Shown: positions 1-11,968, counted from the first letter of the stretch. The stretch is 64,000 bases of DNA from Actinomycetota bacterium (GCA_003162055.1 PMNA01000021.1:103009-167008); one strand, 5' to 3'. Notes: generated from the sequence alone by a model not told the origin. Numbers and translations: made by a program.

Positions 1-2062
1 TGATCTCGGCCTCCGGCCGCTTACCGGTGCGCTTCTCTACGGCCTTGGAGGCCCGCACGATCGCCCGCACCTGCATCTCGTATATCTCTGGATAGAGGAT
101 GCCAAGGCGCGAGCCGCGGGTGCCGAGCATCGGGTTGAACTCGTGCAGCGCGATGATCCGCTCGCGGATGACCGGGTCGTCCGTCTCCTCCAGCTTGGGC
201 AGGAACTCGTGCAGCGGCGGGTCGAGCAGACGGACCACGATCGGCAGGCCCTCCATCGCCTCGAAGATGCCCTCGAAGTCGGACTGCTGCATCGGCAGCA
301 GCTTGTCGAGCTCCTTCTGACGATCCACGGTTGTCGTCGCCAGGATCATCTTCTGTACGACCGGGAGCCGCTCGACGGCCATGAACATGTGCTCGGTACG
401 GCACAGTCCGATGCCCTCGGCGCCGAACTCGCGTGCCTTGGCCGCATCGTCGGGAGTGTCGCCGTTGGCCCGCACGCCCAGGCGGCGGAAGCTATCGGCC
501 CACTCCAGGATGACGCGGAAGTCGTCGTTGATCGAGGGCGGGACCAGCGGCACCGCGCCGATGATGACGCTGCCGTTACCGCCGTCGATGGTGATGATCT
601 CGCCCTCGCTGATGGTCTTGCCGTTCAGGCTCGCCTTCTTGGCGTCGAGGTCGAGCACCAGCGCCTCGCAGCCGGCGACGCAGGGAATGCCCAGGCCGCG
701 GGCGACGACCGAGGCGTGCGAGGTCATGCCGCCGCGGGTCGTGAGTACGCCCTTGGACTCGAGCATGCCGTGAATGTCGTCCGGCGTCGTCTCGGGACGA
801 ATCAGGATGATGTCTTCCGTCTTCCCGAGCTCGGCGGCTGTATCGGCGTCGAAGATGGCCTTACCGCTGGCGGCGCCGGGAGAGGCGTTCAGGCCCTTGG
901 CGGCAACTTCGATCTTGGCCTTGGGATCGATCATCGGGTGCAGCAGCTGATTGAGCTGATCGGGGTTGATCCGCTTGACGGCCTCTTCCTTGTCGATCAG
1001 GCCCTCTTCCACCATCGAGACTGCGGCTCTCAACGCGGCGCTGCCGGTGCGCTTGGCCGATCTGGTCTGGAGCAGGTAGAGCTTGCCCTCGTCGACCGTG
1101 AACTCCATGTCCTGCATGTCGTGGTAGTACTGCTCGAGCGTCTTCATCGACTCGACCAGCTCCTTGAAGGCCTGCGGGAAGGGCTTCTCCATCTGCTCGA
1201 GCGGCTGCGGCGTGCGGATGCCCGCCACGACGTCCTCGCCCTGAGCGTTGAGCAGGAATTCGCCGTACAGGCCCTGCTCGCCGGTGGACGGGTTACGCGT
1301 GAAGCAGACGCCGGTACCGCAGTTGTCGCCGCGGTTTCCGAACACCATCTGGCAGACGTTGACCGCCGTGCCGAGGTCGTGCGGAATGCCGGCGTGATCG
1401 CGGTAGACGCGGGCGCGCGGAGTCTCCCAGGAATCGAAGACGGCTTCGACCGAGTGCATCAGCTGCTCGCGCGGATCCTGCGGGAACTTGCGGCCCCTCT
1501 CCTTCTCGTAGATGGCGATGAAGGTGTCGGCCAGCTCCTTGAGATCGTTGGCATTGAGCTCGGCGTCGTTCTTGACCCCGCGCTTCTTCTTCATCCCGGT
1601 CAGTGCGTCCTCGAACAGGTTCGGCTCGATGCCGTCGACGACCTCGCCGTACATCTGGACCAGGCGGCGATAGCAGTCGTAGGCGAAGCGGGAGTTGCCC
1701 GTCGTCTCGGCCAGCCCGGCCGCCGCGGCGTCGTTGAGACCGAGGTTGAGGATGGTGTCCATCATCCCCGGCATCGAGACGGCGGCGCCGGAGCGCACCG
1801 ATACGAGCAGCGGATCCTTCAGATCGCCGAACTTCTTGCCCGACTTCTTCTCGAGGCGAACGATGGCCTCGTCCACTTCCTTGTCCAGCCCTGTCGGAAC
1901 CTTTCCCTCGCGCATGTACGCGCGGCAAGCATCAGTCGAGACGGTGAAACCGCCGCAAACCGGCATCCCGATCTGCGTCATTTCCGCAAGACCGGCTCCC
2001 TTGCCGCCGAGTAATGCCTTACCGCCCTCGGACGGTTGATCAAAATCCCAGACGTAGCGCAT
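1..2062 (-). CDS. ppdK: Pyruvate, phosphate dikinase (C-terminus beyond window edge)
   Basis: Interconverts pyruvate, ATP and phosphate with phosphoenolpyruvate, AMP and pyrophosphate in the cytoplasm. The first 687 codons are visible; the family is usually about 870-900 residues, so the end of the PEP/pyruvate barrel lies outside the window. The N-terminal ATP-grasp region starts with WDFDQP and GGKGAGLAEM and contains VRSGAAVSMPGMMDT. The swivelling phosphohistidine domain contains GGMTSHASVVARG with the catalytic histidine at residue 449. The start is the ATG at 2062, preceded by a purine-rich AAGAAAGGGA. It diverges from leuA across about 410 bases. Confidence 0.97.
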   Translation of the reverse strand, partial: MRYVWDFDQPSEGGKALLGGKGAGLAEMTQIGMPVCGGFTVSTDACRAYMREGKVPTGLDKEVDEAIVRLEKKSGKKFGDLKDPLLVSVRSGAAVSMPGMMDTILNLGLNDAAAAGLAETTGNSRFAYDCYRRLVQMYGEVVDGIEPNLFEDALTGMKKKRGVKNDAELNANDLKELADTFIAIYEKERGRKFPQDPREQLMHSVEAVFDSWETPRARVYRDHAGIPHDLGTAVNVCQMVFGNRGDNCGTGVCFTRNPSTGEQGLYGEFLLNAQGEDVVAGIRTPQPLEQMEKPFPQAFKELVESMKTLEQYYHDMQDMEFTVDEGKLYLLQTRSAKRTGSAALRAAVSMVEEGLIDKEEAVKRINPDQLNQLLHPMIDPKAKIEVAAKGLNASPGAASGKAIFDADTAAELGKTEDIILIRPETTPDDIHGMLESKGVLTTRGGMTSHASVVARGLGIPCVAGCEALVLDLDAKKASLNGKTISEGEIITIDGGNGSVIIGAVPLVPPSINDDFRVILEWADSFRRLGVRANGDTPDDAAKAREFGAEGIGLCRTEHMFMAVERLPVVQKMILATTTVDRQKELDKLLPMQQSDFEGIFEAMEGLPIVVRLLDPPLHEFLPKLEETDDPVIRERIIALHEFNPMLGTRGSRLGILYPEIYEMQVRAIVRASKAVEKRTGKRPEAEI

Positions 2063-2475
2063 CTGTCTGTCCCTTTCTTCTCGTGTTTAAGCGTCTACGT
2101 CGAGTCTGTGGCTCTGTGGAAGAAGCCTGCCCACCCGATCGGTGGCATGGCAGCGCGGGCGCTCGGCCCGAAAGGCTCCCGATAAGAATGCGCACGCCAA
2201 CCGCACTTCGGTGGCGCGCGAGCGAAGCGCCTCTGCGCTCATTTCTCCTGCCATAGTCACTACTCGACGATTGTTCGAACAACGCCACCCACTCGGGGTA
2301 GGCGTCCTCATGGCAAAGAAGTATCAAAGACGGCCCTGCGGCGGGCGGGAGAACCGTGCGGCGAAACGATTCTGCGGCTTCTTTGCGCGTCGTTTGCGGG
2401 TTCCTTGCGCGAATGCTGTGACGCAATTTTCTTGCGTACGGGCGCCGCCGCAGATAACCTCCGAAGCGGATGTTC
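2063..2475. other. Intergenic region between ppdK and the leu leader
   Basis: No convincing gene is visible in this stretch. It holds a perfect 12-base palindrome, TTGTTCGAACAA, at 2271-2282, which lies where a -35 region for ppdK could be (minus strand TTGTTC, N18, GACTAT). It might be an operator for ppdK, but this is a guess. The half-site order is not that of a LexA box. Confidence 0.4.
2432..2458 (+). promoter_or_regulatory. Possible promoter of the leu leader transcript
   Basis: TTGCGT at 2432-2437 and GATAAC at 2453-2458 are separated by 15 bases, which is short for a sigma70-type promoter. It is the best pair upstream of the leader peptide and would start the transcript about 10 bases before its ATG. 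Confidence 0.3.
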
Positions 2476-2510
2476 ATGCAAACGAAGAGCCAGACCCTCC
2501 TGCTTAGCTT

Positions 2511-2526
<16 letters not shown>
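2476..2526 (+). CDS. leuL: Leucine-rich leader peptide of leuA
   Basis: A 16-codon reading frame encodes MQTKSQTLLLSLATAG and has four leucine codons (CTC CTG CTT, then TTG after one serine codon). It lies about 90 bases upstream of leuA, and its stop codon falls inside a stable hairpin followed by an intrinsic terminator. This is the classic layout of ribosome-mediated attenuation: when charged leucyl-tRNA is scarce the ribosome stalls in the leucine run and changes the folding downstream. The ribosome site (AAGCGGA) is weak. The role is inferred from position and composition. Confidence 0.8.
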
Positions 2527-4290
<1,764 letters not shown>

Positions 4291-4321
4291 AGCGGAATGA
4301 GCTCGAAGAAGGGGTCGCTGC

Positions 4322-4909
4322 TCAGCGCTTGACCGCGAAATCAGCGGTCACGAGCATCACTGTGCGGCCCCTGAAGATCCCGGCCCCGTGAGCCGAGCGG
4401 ACCACGCCGACACCGAAAACTCTCCAGCGCCGCGAGAGCAGAACGGCTCGGTGCTCCGGGCTGGCCAGCCAGCGCTCGACGATCTCGTGCGGCTTCACTC
4501 GGGGCTCCGTCCAGAAGAGGTTCTCGCCCGCCGCGACGGTGTCGCCATAAAAACTCTTCACTCGTGTGAGGAAGCTGGCGCCGTTGGCCGAGGAGTGCGC
4601 GAAGTAGCCCTTGACGGCCATCTGCAGCGAGTGCTTGCCGGCGGAGCGCATCAGCCCGGGCACGAGCCGTAGCGTGCACAGGCCGTGGCGCTTACGCGTC
4701 GCGTCGATCGTCGCGGCGAGGCGCTTCTCGTAGCGAGTCATGCTCGTGACCGAAGACTTCTTTGCGGCCCTCGTCTGCGAATTGGCAACGCCGCCCTGGG
4801 TCAGCGAAAGAACGGCGATGAACAGCGCCAGCGCGAGCATGATTACCAACCGGCGCCGGTCGCGCGCAGGTCCGCTGCTTGATTGCCTCAATGTTCCTGC
4901 CGTGTCCAC
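4322..4909 (-). CDS. Secreted or anchored CAP-domain (SCP-like/YkwD) protein
   Basis: A 195-residue protein with a hydrophobic segment at about residues 22-42, so it is exported or anchored by its N-terminus. The CAP fold is indicated by RKRHGLCTLR, the histidine in YFAHSS, the GENLFW block and SPEHRAVLL near the C-terminus. The exact activity of bacterial CAP proteins is mostly unknown; many act at the cell envelope. It converges on leuA with a gap of only about 30 bases. GTG at 4909 is preceded by GGGGGAAG, a good ribosome site. Confidence 0.85.
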   Translation of the reverse strand: MDTAGTLRQSSSGPARDRRRLVIMLALALFIAVLSLTQGGVANSQTRAAKKSSVTSMTRYEKRLAATIDATRKRHGLCTLRLVPGLMRSAGKHSLQMAVKGYFAHSSANGASFLTRVKSFYGDTVAAGENLFWTEPRVKPHEIVERWLASPEHRAVLLSRRWRVFGVGVVRSAHGAGIFRGRTVMLVTADFAVKR

Positions 4910-5143
4910 TTGGCTTCCCCCGCGGCCGCACTTCGAGTGGCTAACGTCCTCTGCAGCATCCTAGAGAATCCACGTACTCGCAGGGAGCAGAGCAGATGAC
5001 TCGGATAGCGGCGCGAGCGTTCGGCTCCATAAGCGGGCGCGGCGCCGATCCAAGCGGCATGTTTGTGCCGAAAGCAGAGCCGCGCAGGTGCTGATCGTGC
5101 TTTTCCTTGGAGTGAAGATGCAACAACCGGGTACGATCGCCGA

Positions 5144-5890
5144 ATGTCCGACGATTCGTCAGAGCGCGCTGGCGGCGAGAACGACGCGAGCGCCTTAGTG
5201 AGCCGTCCCGGCTCGCGAAAGCGGCGTTTCGCGAACCGCCTCGGGCTGGCGATCGCCGCCCTGGGGCTTGTCCTCATCGTCTGGGCGATCGTCATTCTCT
5301 TCTTCGGCGATCCCGTTACCGCCCTCTACCAGGACTGGCGCCAGCATCAGATGTCGGGCCAGCTGAACAAGGAGTTCAAGCAGTTCAGTCCGTCCGCTCC
5401 CTTCTCGAAGAAGAGCAAACAGCCGTCGCCCACCGCGATTCGCGGCGCTGCCTGGCGCTTCTCGCTCCAGGCCCACGCCGGACAGCCGATCGGTCGCATC
5501 GAGATTCCGCGCATCGGCCTGAACAAAGTGTTCGTCAACGGCACCGATTGGGCCACCGATCTGAGCCGTGGGCCGGGGCGCTATCCGCAGAGCTCCTGGC
5601 CGGGCATGGGGAAGGTCACGGCGATCGCCGGGCATCGCACTACCTTCGGGGCCCCCTTCCGTCACATCGACGAGATTGCACGCGGCGATCGTATTCGGCT
5701 TCTGATGCCGTACGGCACCTTCACCTATCGTGTGTTCAGGCACGAGGTCGTTCCCTCGAACGACTGGAGCATCCTGCACAGGCGGCGCTTCGACACGCTC
5801 GTTCTCTCGGCTTGCCACCCGCTCTTCAGCGCTTCTCATCGCTGGATCGTCTTCGCGCGGCTGGTCGCGGTAACGCCGCCGGCGAGCTGA
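5144..5890 (+). CDS. Sortase, class E type
   Basis: A 248-residue membrane-anchored transpeptidase. A short basic cytoplasmic N-terminus is followed by one membrane segment (IAALGLVLIVWAIVILFF, about residues 38-56). The sortase barrel has the catalytic histidine in AIAGHRTTF, the cysteine in LVLSACHP and the arginine in VFARL. Such enzymes attach surface proteins to the wall or polymerise pili. No obvious sorting-signal substrate lies next to it. The ATG at 5144 is chosen because TACGAT ends six bases before it, which suggests a leaderless mRNA; the longer frame upstream has no domain support. Confidence 0.9.
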   Translation: MSDDSSERAGGENDASALVSRPGSRKRRFANRLGLAIAALGLVLIVWAIVILFFGDPVTALYQDWRQHQMSGQLNKEFKQFSPSAPFSKKSKQPSPTAIRGAAWRFSLQAHAGQPIGRIEIPRIGLNKVFVNGTDWATDLSRGPGRYPQSSWPGMGKVTAIAGHRTTFGAPFRHIDEIARGDRIRLLMPYGTFTYRVFRHEVVPSNDWSILHRRRFDTLVLSACHPLFSASHRWIVFARLVAVTPPAS

Positions 5891-6019
5891 GCGAACTGTC
5901 GGGCCGTCCCCGGGGCGGCTAGATCTCCCTGCGCTCGACGTCTTTATGCCGCCTCGCGCGACCCACGCGTGTATGTTCCCGTGACCTTATGCGGAGCCGA
6001 TTGAAGGGATAGATAAAGG

Positions 6020-8467
6020 ATGCGCTACGGACACTTTGACGATGAACGACGCGAGTATGTGATCACGCGCCCGGACACGCCACTTCCGTGGATCAACTAT
6101 CTGGGAAGCGAAGCCTATTTCGGGATCATCTCGAACACCGCCGGCGGCTACTCGTTCTACCGAGACGCCCGACTGCGCCGGCTCACGCGCTACCACTACA
6201 ACAGCGCTCCCTTCGATCTGGGCGGGCGCTACCTGTACCTGCGCGACTCCAGTTCGGGCGAGTTCTGGTCGCCGTCCTGGCAGCCGACGCAAACGGAGCT
6301 CGAGGACTACGAGTGCCGGCACGGCATGGGCTACTCGGCGATCGCCTCTCGCCACAACGGCATCGAGGCCGAGACGCTGTACTTCGTTCCGGTCGAGGAG
6401 AACCTCGAGATCTGGCGCGCGCGGGTCACGAACAAGCGCGACAGCGAAGCGAAGCTGTCGCTCTTCTCCGCGATCGAGTTCTGTCTCTGGGATGCCTGGG
6501 ACGACCAGACCAACTTCCAGCGCAATTTCTCCACCGGACAGGTCGAGGTCGAAGACGGCGTCATCTACCACAAGACCGAGTACCGAGAGCGCCGCGATCA
6601 CTTCGCCTACTTCGCCTGCTCCGAGCCGCTCGCGGGCTTCGACACGCAGCGCGATACCTTCCTCGGCGCCTACAGGGGCTGGGGTCGTCCGGCCGCCGTG
6701 GAGCGCGGCCAGTCGTTCAACTCGATTGCGCACGGATGGGCGCCTTGCGGCTCACACCACGTCGAGCTGGCGCTCGCCCCAGGCGAAACGAAGGAGATCA
6801 TCTTCGTGCTCGGCTACTGGGAGAACCCGGACGAGGCCAAGTTCGATCCGCCGGGCTCGCAGACCGTCAACAAGAAGACGGTCAAGCCGGTGATCGAGCG
6901 CTATCTGCGCTCCGACGAGGTCGAGAGTGCCTACCAACAGTTGCGCGACTACTGGTCGGAGCTGCTCGGAACCCTGCAGGTCTCGACCCCCGACGAGCAC
7001 ACCAACCGTATGGTCAACATCTGGAACGCCTACCAGTGCATGGTCACCTTCAACATGTCCCGCTCGGCCTCGTTCTACGAGTCGGGGATCGGGCGCGGGA
7101 TGGGTTTCCGCGACTCCAACCAGGATCTGCTCGGTTTCGTGCATATGGTTCCCGAGCGAGCGCGCGAGCGCATTCTCGACATCGCCGCGACCCAGCTTCC
7201 AACCGGCGGCGCTTACCATCAGTACCAGCCGCTGACCAAGCGCGGCAACGACGCCGTCGGCTCGGGCTTCAACGACGACCCAGCCTGGCTGATCCTCGGC
7301 GTCGCCGCTTACTTGAAGGAGACCGGCGACGTCGCGATTCTCGACGAGGAAGTGCCCTACGACAACGAGCCGGGCTCGGAGTCGTCGCTCTACGAGCACC
7401 TGCAGCGCTCGCTTCGGTACACGCTGCACCGGCTGGGACCGCACGAGTTGCCGTTGATCGGTCGCGCCGATTGGAACGACTGCCTCAACCTGAACTGCTT
7501 CTCGACCACCCCGGGCGAGTCGTTTCAGACGACCGAGAACAAGGAGGGCGGCGTCGCCGAGTCGATCTTCATCGGCGGGCTGTTCGTGCTCGCGGCCGAA
7601 GAGCTCGCGCAGATCGCCGAACGCCGCGCTCACACCGACGAAGCGGACAGCTACCGCGCCGACGGAGCCAAGATGGATGCGGTCGTGCGCAAGCACGGCT
7701 GGGACGGCGAGTGGTTCCGGCGCGCCTACGACTACTTCGGCGAGGTCGTCGGCTCGGCCAAGAACGAAGAAGGCCAGATCTTCATCGAGCCGCAGGGCAT
7801 CTGCGTCCTCGCCGGCATCGGCGTCGACGACGGCAAGGCGAAAAAGGCGCTCGACTCGGTCGCTGCGAGGTTGGCCACCGAGCACGGGATCGTTCTACAA
7901 CAGCCGCCCTTCACGCACTACTACGTCAATCTCGGCGAGATCAGCTCCTACCCGCCGGGCTACAAGGAGAACGCGGGCATCTTCTGCCACACGAACCCCT
8001 GGATCATGATCGGCGAGACGATCATCGGGCGCGGCGACCAGGCCTTCGACTACTACCGGCGTATCAACCCCTCCGCGCGTGAGGACATCTCCGAGCTGCA
8101 TCGCTGTGAGCCGTACGTCTACCCGCAGATGATCGCCGGCAAGGATGCGCCGACCTTCGGCGAGGCCAAGAACTCGTGGCTCTCGGGCACCGCGGCCTGG
8201 AACTTCGTCGCCATCAGCCAATGGCTTCTCGGCCTCCGCGCCGAGCACGACGGTTTGCTCATCGATCCCTGTCTGCCGAAGGAGTGGGAGGGCTTCGAGG
8301 CCACGCGCAAGTTCCGTGGGGCGACCTACCGGATCAGCGTGAGCAATCCGAAGGGCGTCTGCAAAGGGGTCGCGCAGGTCACCGTTGACGGCAAGAAGAT
8401 CGAGGGCAACCTGATCGAGCCGCAAGCGGCGGGCGCAGAGGTTGTAGTCGAAGTCACGATGGGATAA
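6020..8467 (+). CDS. cbp: Cellobiose phosphorylase (GH94)
   Basis: Phosphorolyses cellobiose to alpha-glucose 1-phosphate and glucose in the cytoplasm, saving one ATP per disaccharide. The 815 residues match the characterised Cellulomonas-type enzyme along the whole length as I recall it: MRYGHFDD start, [46 protein letters not shown] and [19 protein letters not shown]. The catalytic general acid is Asp484 in ADWND. The start is fixed by the conserved N-terminus; the nearest ribosome-like sequence, AAAGG, abuts the ATG. A second GH94 gene and a mutarotase-like gene follow on the same strand. Confidence 0.95.
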   Translation: MRYGHFDDERREYVITRPDTPLPWINYLGSEAYFGIISNTAGGYSFYRDARLRRLTRYHYNSAPFDLGGRYLYLRDSSSGEFWSPSWQPTQTELEDYECRHGMGYSAIASRHNGIEAETLYFVPVEENLEIWRARVTNKRDSEAKLSLFSAIEFCLWDAWDDQTNFQRNFSTGQVEVEDGVIYHKTEYRERRDHFAYFACSEPLAGFDTQRDTFLGAYRGWGRPAAVERGQSFNSIAHGWAPCGSHHVELALAPGETKEIIFVLGYWENPDEAKFDPPGSQTVNKKTVKPVIERYLRSDEVESAYQQLRDYWSELLGTLQVSTPDEHTNRMVNIWNAYQCMVTFNMSRSASFYESGIGRGMGFRDSNQDLLGFVHMVPERARERILDIAATQLPTGGAYHQYQPLTKRGNDAVGSGFNDDPAWLILGVAAYLKETGDVAILDEEVPYDNEPGSESSLYEHLQRSLRYTLHRLGPHELPLIGRADWNDCLNLNCFSTTPGESFQTTENKEGGVAESIFIGGLFVLAAEELAQIAERRAHTDEADSYRADGAKMDAVVRKHGWDGEWFRRAYDYFGEVVGSAKNEEGQIFIEPQGICVLAGIGVDDGKAKKALDSVAARLATEHGIVLQQPPFTHYYVNLGEISSYPPGYKENAGIFCHTNPWIMIGETIIGRGDQAFDYYRRINPSAREDISELHRCEPYVYPQMIAGKDAPTFGEAKNSWLSGTAAWNFVAISQWLLGLRAEHDGLLIDPCLPKEWEGFEATRKFRGATYRISVSNPKGVCKGVAQVTVDGKKIEGNLIEPQAAGAEVVVEVTMG

Positions 8468-8554
8468 CCGGCCGGCCGGATCATCTACGATCGAGCCCGG
8501 GGAAAGAAAGAGCCGGTCGCCGTTTGACCGCGCGACGCTTTTCCAATAAGGTCT

Positions 8555-8568
8555 TGCAAACGTTTTCA
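8555..8568 (+). promoter_or_regulatory. LacI-family type operator upstream of the second GH94 gene
   Basis: TGCAAACGTTTTCA fits the TGNAANCGNTNNCA pattern of LacI/CcpA-family operators at every fixed position. It is centred on CG at 8561-8562 with a perfect AAACGTTT core. It overlaps TTGCAA (8554-8559), a possible -35 element, so a repressor there would block transcription of the second phosphorylase. No LacI-family gene is in the window. Confidence 0.6.
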
Positions 8569-8633
8569 GGCGGCATAGAGCGTTTTTTCTCGACTGGTGC
8601 TCAACTACTCGACCTAAGGCAGGGCGGCTTGCA

Positions 8634-11000
8634 GTGAATCCATACGGCTATTTCGACGAAGAGGCGCGCGAGTACGTCATCACCCGCCCCGACACACCCA
8701 CCCCCTGGATCAACTACCTGGGCGCCGGACGCTACGGCGGCATCATCTCGAACACCGCTGGCGGGTACTCCTTCGATCGCGATCCGCGCAACCGGCGCGT
8801 CAGTCGCTACCGCTACAACGCCGTTCCTTACGACCAGCCCGGGCGCTATCTCTATCTGCGTGATCAGGACAGCGGCGAGTTCTGGAGCCCGACCTGGCAG
8901 CCCGTTCGCCGCGACCTCGACGCCTACGAATGTCGCCACGGCACCGCCTACACGAAGATCTCCAGCGAGTACAAGGGAATCTCGAGCGAGATTCTGTACT
9001 TCGTTCCGCCGGTCCCAGACGAGGAGACCTGTCCCTGCGAGGTCTGGGCCCTCACGCTGCGCAACACGAGCGACCGGCCGCGCCACCTGCGCAGCTTCAG
9101 CTACGCGGAACTCAGCTTCCCCGACGCCTTCAACGACCTGAACAACCTCGACTGGTCGCAACACATCATGCACAGTAAATGTGAGGACGGGGTCATCCGC
9201 GCTGCGACTGTTTTCGCGCCGACGACGACGTTTTTCTCGTCCAGCGCCGAGCCCTACGGCTACGACTGCGACCGTGAGCTCTTCGTCGGTCGTTGCCGCG
9301 ACCTCGGCAGCCCGCTCGCGGTTGAGCGCGGCGAGCCTTCGAACCAAGACTCGCCGCGCGGGAACAGCATCGGCTCGCTCTGTCACGACCTGGTGCTGCA
9401 GCCGGGCGAGGAGCGTCGGATCATCTTCATGCTGGGGATCACCGATCAGCCCGAGGAGATCGAGCGAGTCGTTACCACCTACCGCGACTCGGCGCAGGTG
9501 GAGAGCGCCTTCGCCGCACTCAAGGCCGACTGGGACGAATACCTCGCTTTCTTCACGGTCGATACGCCTGATGCCGAGACGAACGCGATGCTCAACTTCT
9601 GGAACCAGGTGCAGTGCCGCACCACGCTCTACTGGTCGCGCTTCGTCTCGGCCTACGAGACGGGACTGGGGCGCGGGATGGGCACGCGCGACTCGGGCCA
9701 GGACACGCTCGGGACGATGCACAACGCCCCCGACCACGCGCGCCGCATGCTGACCAAGATCTGGGAGCTCCAGTTCGAGGACGGGCATACCTGGCACCAG
9801 TTCTATCCGCTCAGCGGCGAGGGCGGGCCCGGCCACTCGACCGAGCTACCGGACTGGCCGCAGTGGTACTCGGACGATCATCTCTGGCTCGTTCTCTCGG
9901 TTTGTGCCTACCTGCGCGAGACGGGCGACTTCGACTATCTCGATCAGGAGGTGCCCTACGTCGAGGGAGGCGCCGACACGATCTGGGGCCACATGATGCG
10001 GGCGCTTCAGTTCACGCTGGAAAACCGCGGCCCGCACGGTCTGCCGCGCATCGGCTTCTCCGACTGGGACGACACGCACAACATCGACCGTGGCTCGGGC
10101 AAGGCCGAGAGCGTCTTCGTGGCGATGCAGTTCTGCCGCGCGCTGCTCGATCTGGCCGAGTTGAGCGACCATCTGGGTCGCCCTGAGGCCGATCGCTTCC
10201 GCGCCCTGCACGGCGAGATGGCGAAGGCCGTCAACGACTGGGCCTGGGACGGCGACTGGTACGCACGCTCCTTCGACAACGAAGGCAAGCCGATCGGAGT
10301 CGCCGCTGAGGAGAACCAGAAGATCAGTCTCAATCCGCAGAGTTGGAGCGTGCTGGGCGGAGTCGCCCCGAGCGAGCGCGCCGAGAAGGCGATGACCTCG
10401 ATGCACGAGAGGCTGAACAGTGAATTCGGCATCGCCCTGCTCTGGCCGCCGTACGAGCACGGCACCGATCGGGTGCGCGGCACCAGCACCTTCCCGCCCG
10501 GCGCGAAGGAGAACGGCGGCATCTTCTGTCACGCCAACACCTGGGCGATCATCGCCGCCGCCATGCTCGGCTGGGGCGATCGCGCTTATCAGTACTACCG
10601 GCAGATCCTGCCCCTGGCGCGCGAGGACGCCGATCGTCTGATGGTCGAGCCCTATGTCTACTGCCAGAACATCTGCGGGCCGGCGCATCCGCAGTTCGGC
10701 ATGGGCCGAAACGCCTGGCTCACCGGCACGGCCTCCTGGACCTACGTCGCCGGCACGCAGTGGATCCTGGGCATCCGTCCGAGCTACGAGGGGCTACAAA
10801 TCGCCCCCGCGATCCCGCGCGAGTGGCCCGGTTTCCGCGCCAGGCGAGTCTTTCGTGGCGTTACCTTCAACATCACCGTCAAGCGCGCGGGCGGTGGGAA
10901 CAACGTCTCGCTTGTTGTGGACGGTAAACCGGTGGAAGGAGACGTCGCCCCGCTCCCGAGTGGAAAGAGCGAGGTCGAGGTCAAAGTAACGCTTTCCTAG
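8634..11000 (+). CDS. GH94 glycoside phosphorylase, acceptor unknown
   Basis: A 788-residue paralogue of the preceding enzyme with the same domain order and N-terminus ([18 protein letters not shown]). It is clearly a different subtype: the active-site block reads GFSDWDDTHNIDRGSGKAES instead of the DWNDCLNLN of cellobiose phosphorylase, with the presumed catalytic acid at Asp477. Its length suits N,N'-diacetylchitobiose or cellobionic acid phosphorylases, but I cannot decide between them or exclude a new acceptor. GTG at 8634 follows AGGCAGGG. A LacI-type operator lies upstream and a mutarotase-like gene 32 bases downstream. Confidence 0.88.
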   Translation: MNPYGYFDEEAREYVITRPDTPTPWINYLGAGRYGGIISNTAGGYSFDRDPRNRRVSRYRYNAVPYDQPGRYLYLRDQDSGEFWSPTWQPVRRDLDAYECRHGTAYTKISSEYKGISSEILYFVPPVPDEETCPCEVWALTLRNTSDRPRHLRSFSYAELSFPDAFNDLNNLDWSQHIMHSKCEDGVIRAATVFAPTTTFFSSSAEPYGYDCDRELFVGRCRDLGSPLAVERGEPSNQDSPRGNSIGSLCHDLVLQPGEERRIIFMLGITDQPEEIERVVTTYRDSAQVESAFAALKADWDEYLAFFTVDTPDAETNAMLNFWNQVQCRTTLYWSRFVSAYETGLGRGMGTRDSGQDTLGTMHNAPDHARRMLTKIWELQFEDGHTWHQFYPLSGEGGPGHSTELPDWPQWYSDDHLWLVLSVCAYLRETGDFDYLDQEVPYVEGGADTIWGHMMRALQFTLENRGPHGLPRIGFSDWDDTHNIDRGSGKAESVFVAMQFCRALLDLAELSDHLGRPEADRFRALHGEMAKAVNDWAWDGDWYARSFDNEGKPIGVAAEENQKISLNPQSWSVLGGVAPSERAEKAMTSMHERLNSEFGIALLWPPYEHGTDRVRGTSTFPPGAKENGGIFCHANTWAIIAAAMLGWGDRAYQYYRQILPLAREDADRLMVEPYVYCQNICGPAHPQFGMGRNAWLTGTASWTYVAGTQWILGIRPSYEGLQIAPAIPREWPGFRARRVFRGVTFNITVKRAGGGNNVSLVVDGKPVEGDVAPLPSGKSEVEVKVTLS

Positions 11001-11032
11001 GAGTCGCGTCACCCGACTCGAAAGAGCAACAG

Positions 11033-11926
11033 ATGACGCGAGCCGACTTCCACGGAGAAGAGACGCTCGTTCTGGAGAGCGAGCATCTGCGTCTGGAGGT
11101 CTTGACCGGCGCCGGGCCACGGATCGTACGGCTCGAGCTAGCCGGCTCGGGCGAGAACCTACTCGGCGATGTCGCCGACGTCGGCTGGGACACGCCGTGG
11201 GGCGAGTATCACCTGCGCGGCGGGCACAGGCTCTGGTACGCGCCCGAGAATCCCCCGCTCACCTTTCCGCCCGACGAGGGCGACCTGCTCGTAACCGAAA
11301 GCGCGCACGGGGTTTGCCTGGAAAGGCTCGAGCCGCAGTCGGGCTTGCGCAAGTCGATGGAGATCGAGCTCGCCTCGAGCGCCGCGGCGGTGACTGTCAT
11401 GCACCGCATCCGAAACGTTGGGAAAGAGGCGGTCGAGCTGGCGCCCTGGCCGATCACGATCCTGCCGCTGGGCGGCATCGCAATCTTGCCGCAACAGAAG
11501 GGGCCGCTCGGGGAGAACGAGTACCTACCGAACCGGACACTCGTGCTCTGGCCCTACAGCTCGATCGCGGACTCTCGCCTGGAGCTCGGTGACGAGCTCG
11601 TCCTCGTTCGCGCCGAGCTCGCGCCGACTCCGTTCAAGATCGGTTATCTCAACCGTACCGGCTGGGCCGCGTATCTCCGCGCCGGCGTGCTTTTCTGCAA
11701 ACGCATAGATCCGCTGGTCGAGAGCGCTCACGTCGACATGGGGTCGAACATCGAGGTCTACTGCGACGACCGCGTGCTCGAGCTCGAGACACAGGCTCCT
11801 CTATCTCGCCTCGAGCCCGGCGCCGAGTCCGAGCACGAAGAGCGCTGGCAGCTGCACCGAGTCGGTGACGTCGATACGAGCGCCGAGGGTTTAGCGGCTC
11901 TCGTGAACGAGCTCGGTCTCGTCTAG
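11033..11926 (+). CDS. Mutarotase-like carbohydrate-binding protein (DUF4380-like)
   Basis: A cytoplasmic-looking protein of 297 residues without signal peptide. The N-terminal pattern LEVLTGAGPRIVRLEL, NLLGD and RGGHRLWYAPENPP resembles the galactose-mutarotase-like DUF4380 family. It starts 32 bases after the second GH94 gene and is probably co-transcribed, so it may act on the anomers of sugars made or consumed by the phosphorylases. Mutarotase activity is not shown by the sequence; the usual catalytic His/Glu assignment could not be made with confidence. Confidence 0.7.
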   Translation: MTRADFHGEETLVLESEHLRLEVLTGAGPRIVRLELAGSGENLLGDVADVGWDTPWGEYHLRGGHRLWYAPENPPLTFPPDEGDLLVTESAHGVCLERLEPQSGLRKSMEIELASSAAAVTVMHRIRNVGKEAVELAPWPITILPLGGIAILPQQKGPLGENEYLPNRTLVLWPYSSIADSRLELGDELVLVRAELAPTPFKIGYLNRTGWAAYLRAGVLFCKRIDPLVESAHVDMGSNIEVYCDDRVLELETQAPLSRLEPGAESEHEERWQLHRVGDVDTSAEGLAALVNELGLV

Positions 11927-11968
11927 ACAACCGCCCCAGGCGCGCGGGCCCGTCCCCAGGGCGCCGGC

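Noticed and set aside
143-2014. A 623-codon open frame on the plus strand opposite ppdK
   Set aside because: The minus strand encodes an intact dikinase with all motifs; the plus frame is the usual mirror frame of GC-rich coding DNA and has no recognisable domain or ribosome site.
2271-2282. TTGTTCGAACAA as a LexA box for ppdK
   Set aside because: LexA boxes have the order GAAC-N4-GTTC; here the half-sites are inverted and the centre is TTCGAA, so only an unspecified palindrome can be claimed.
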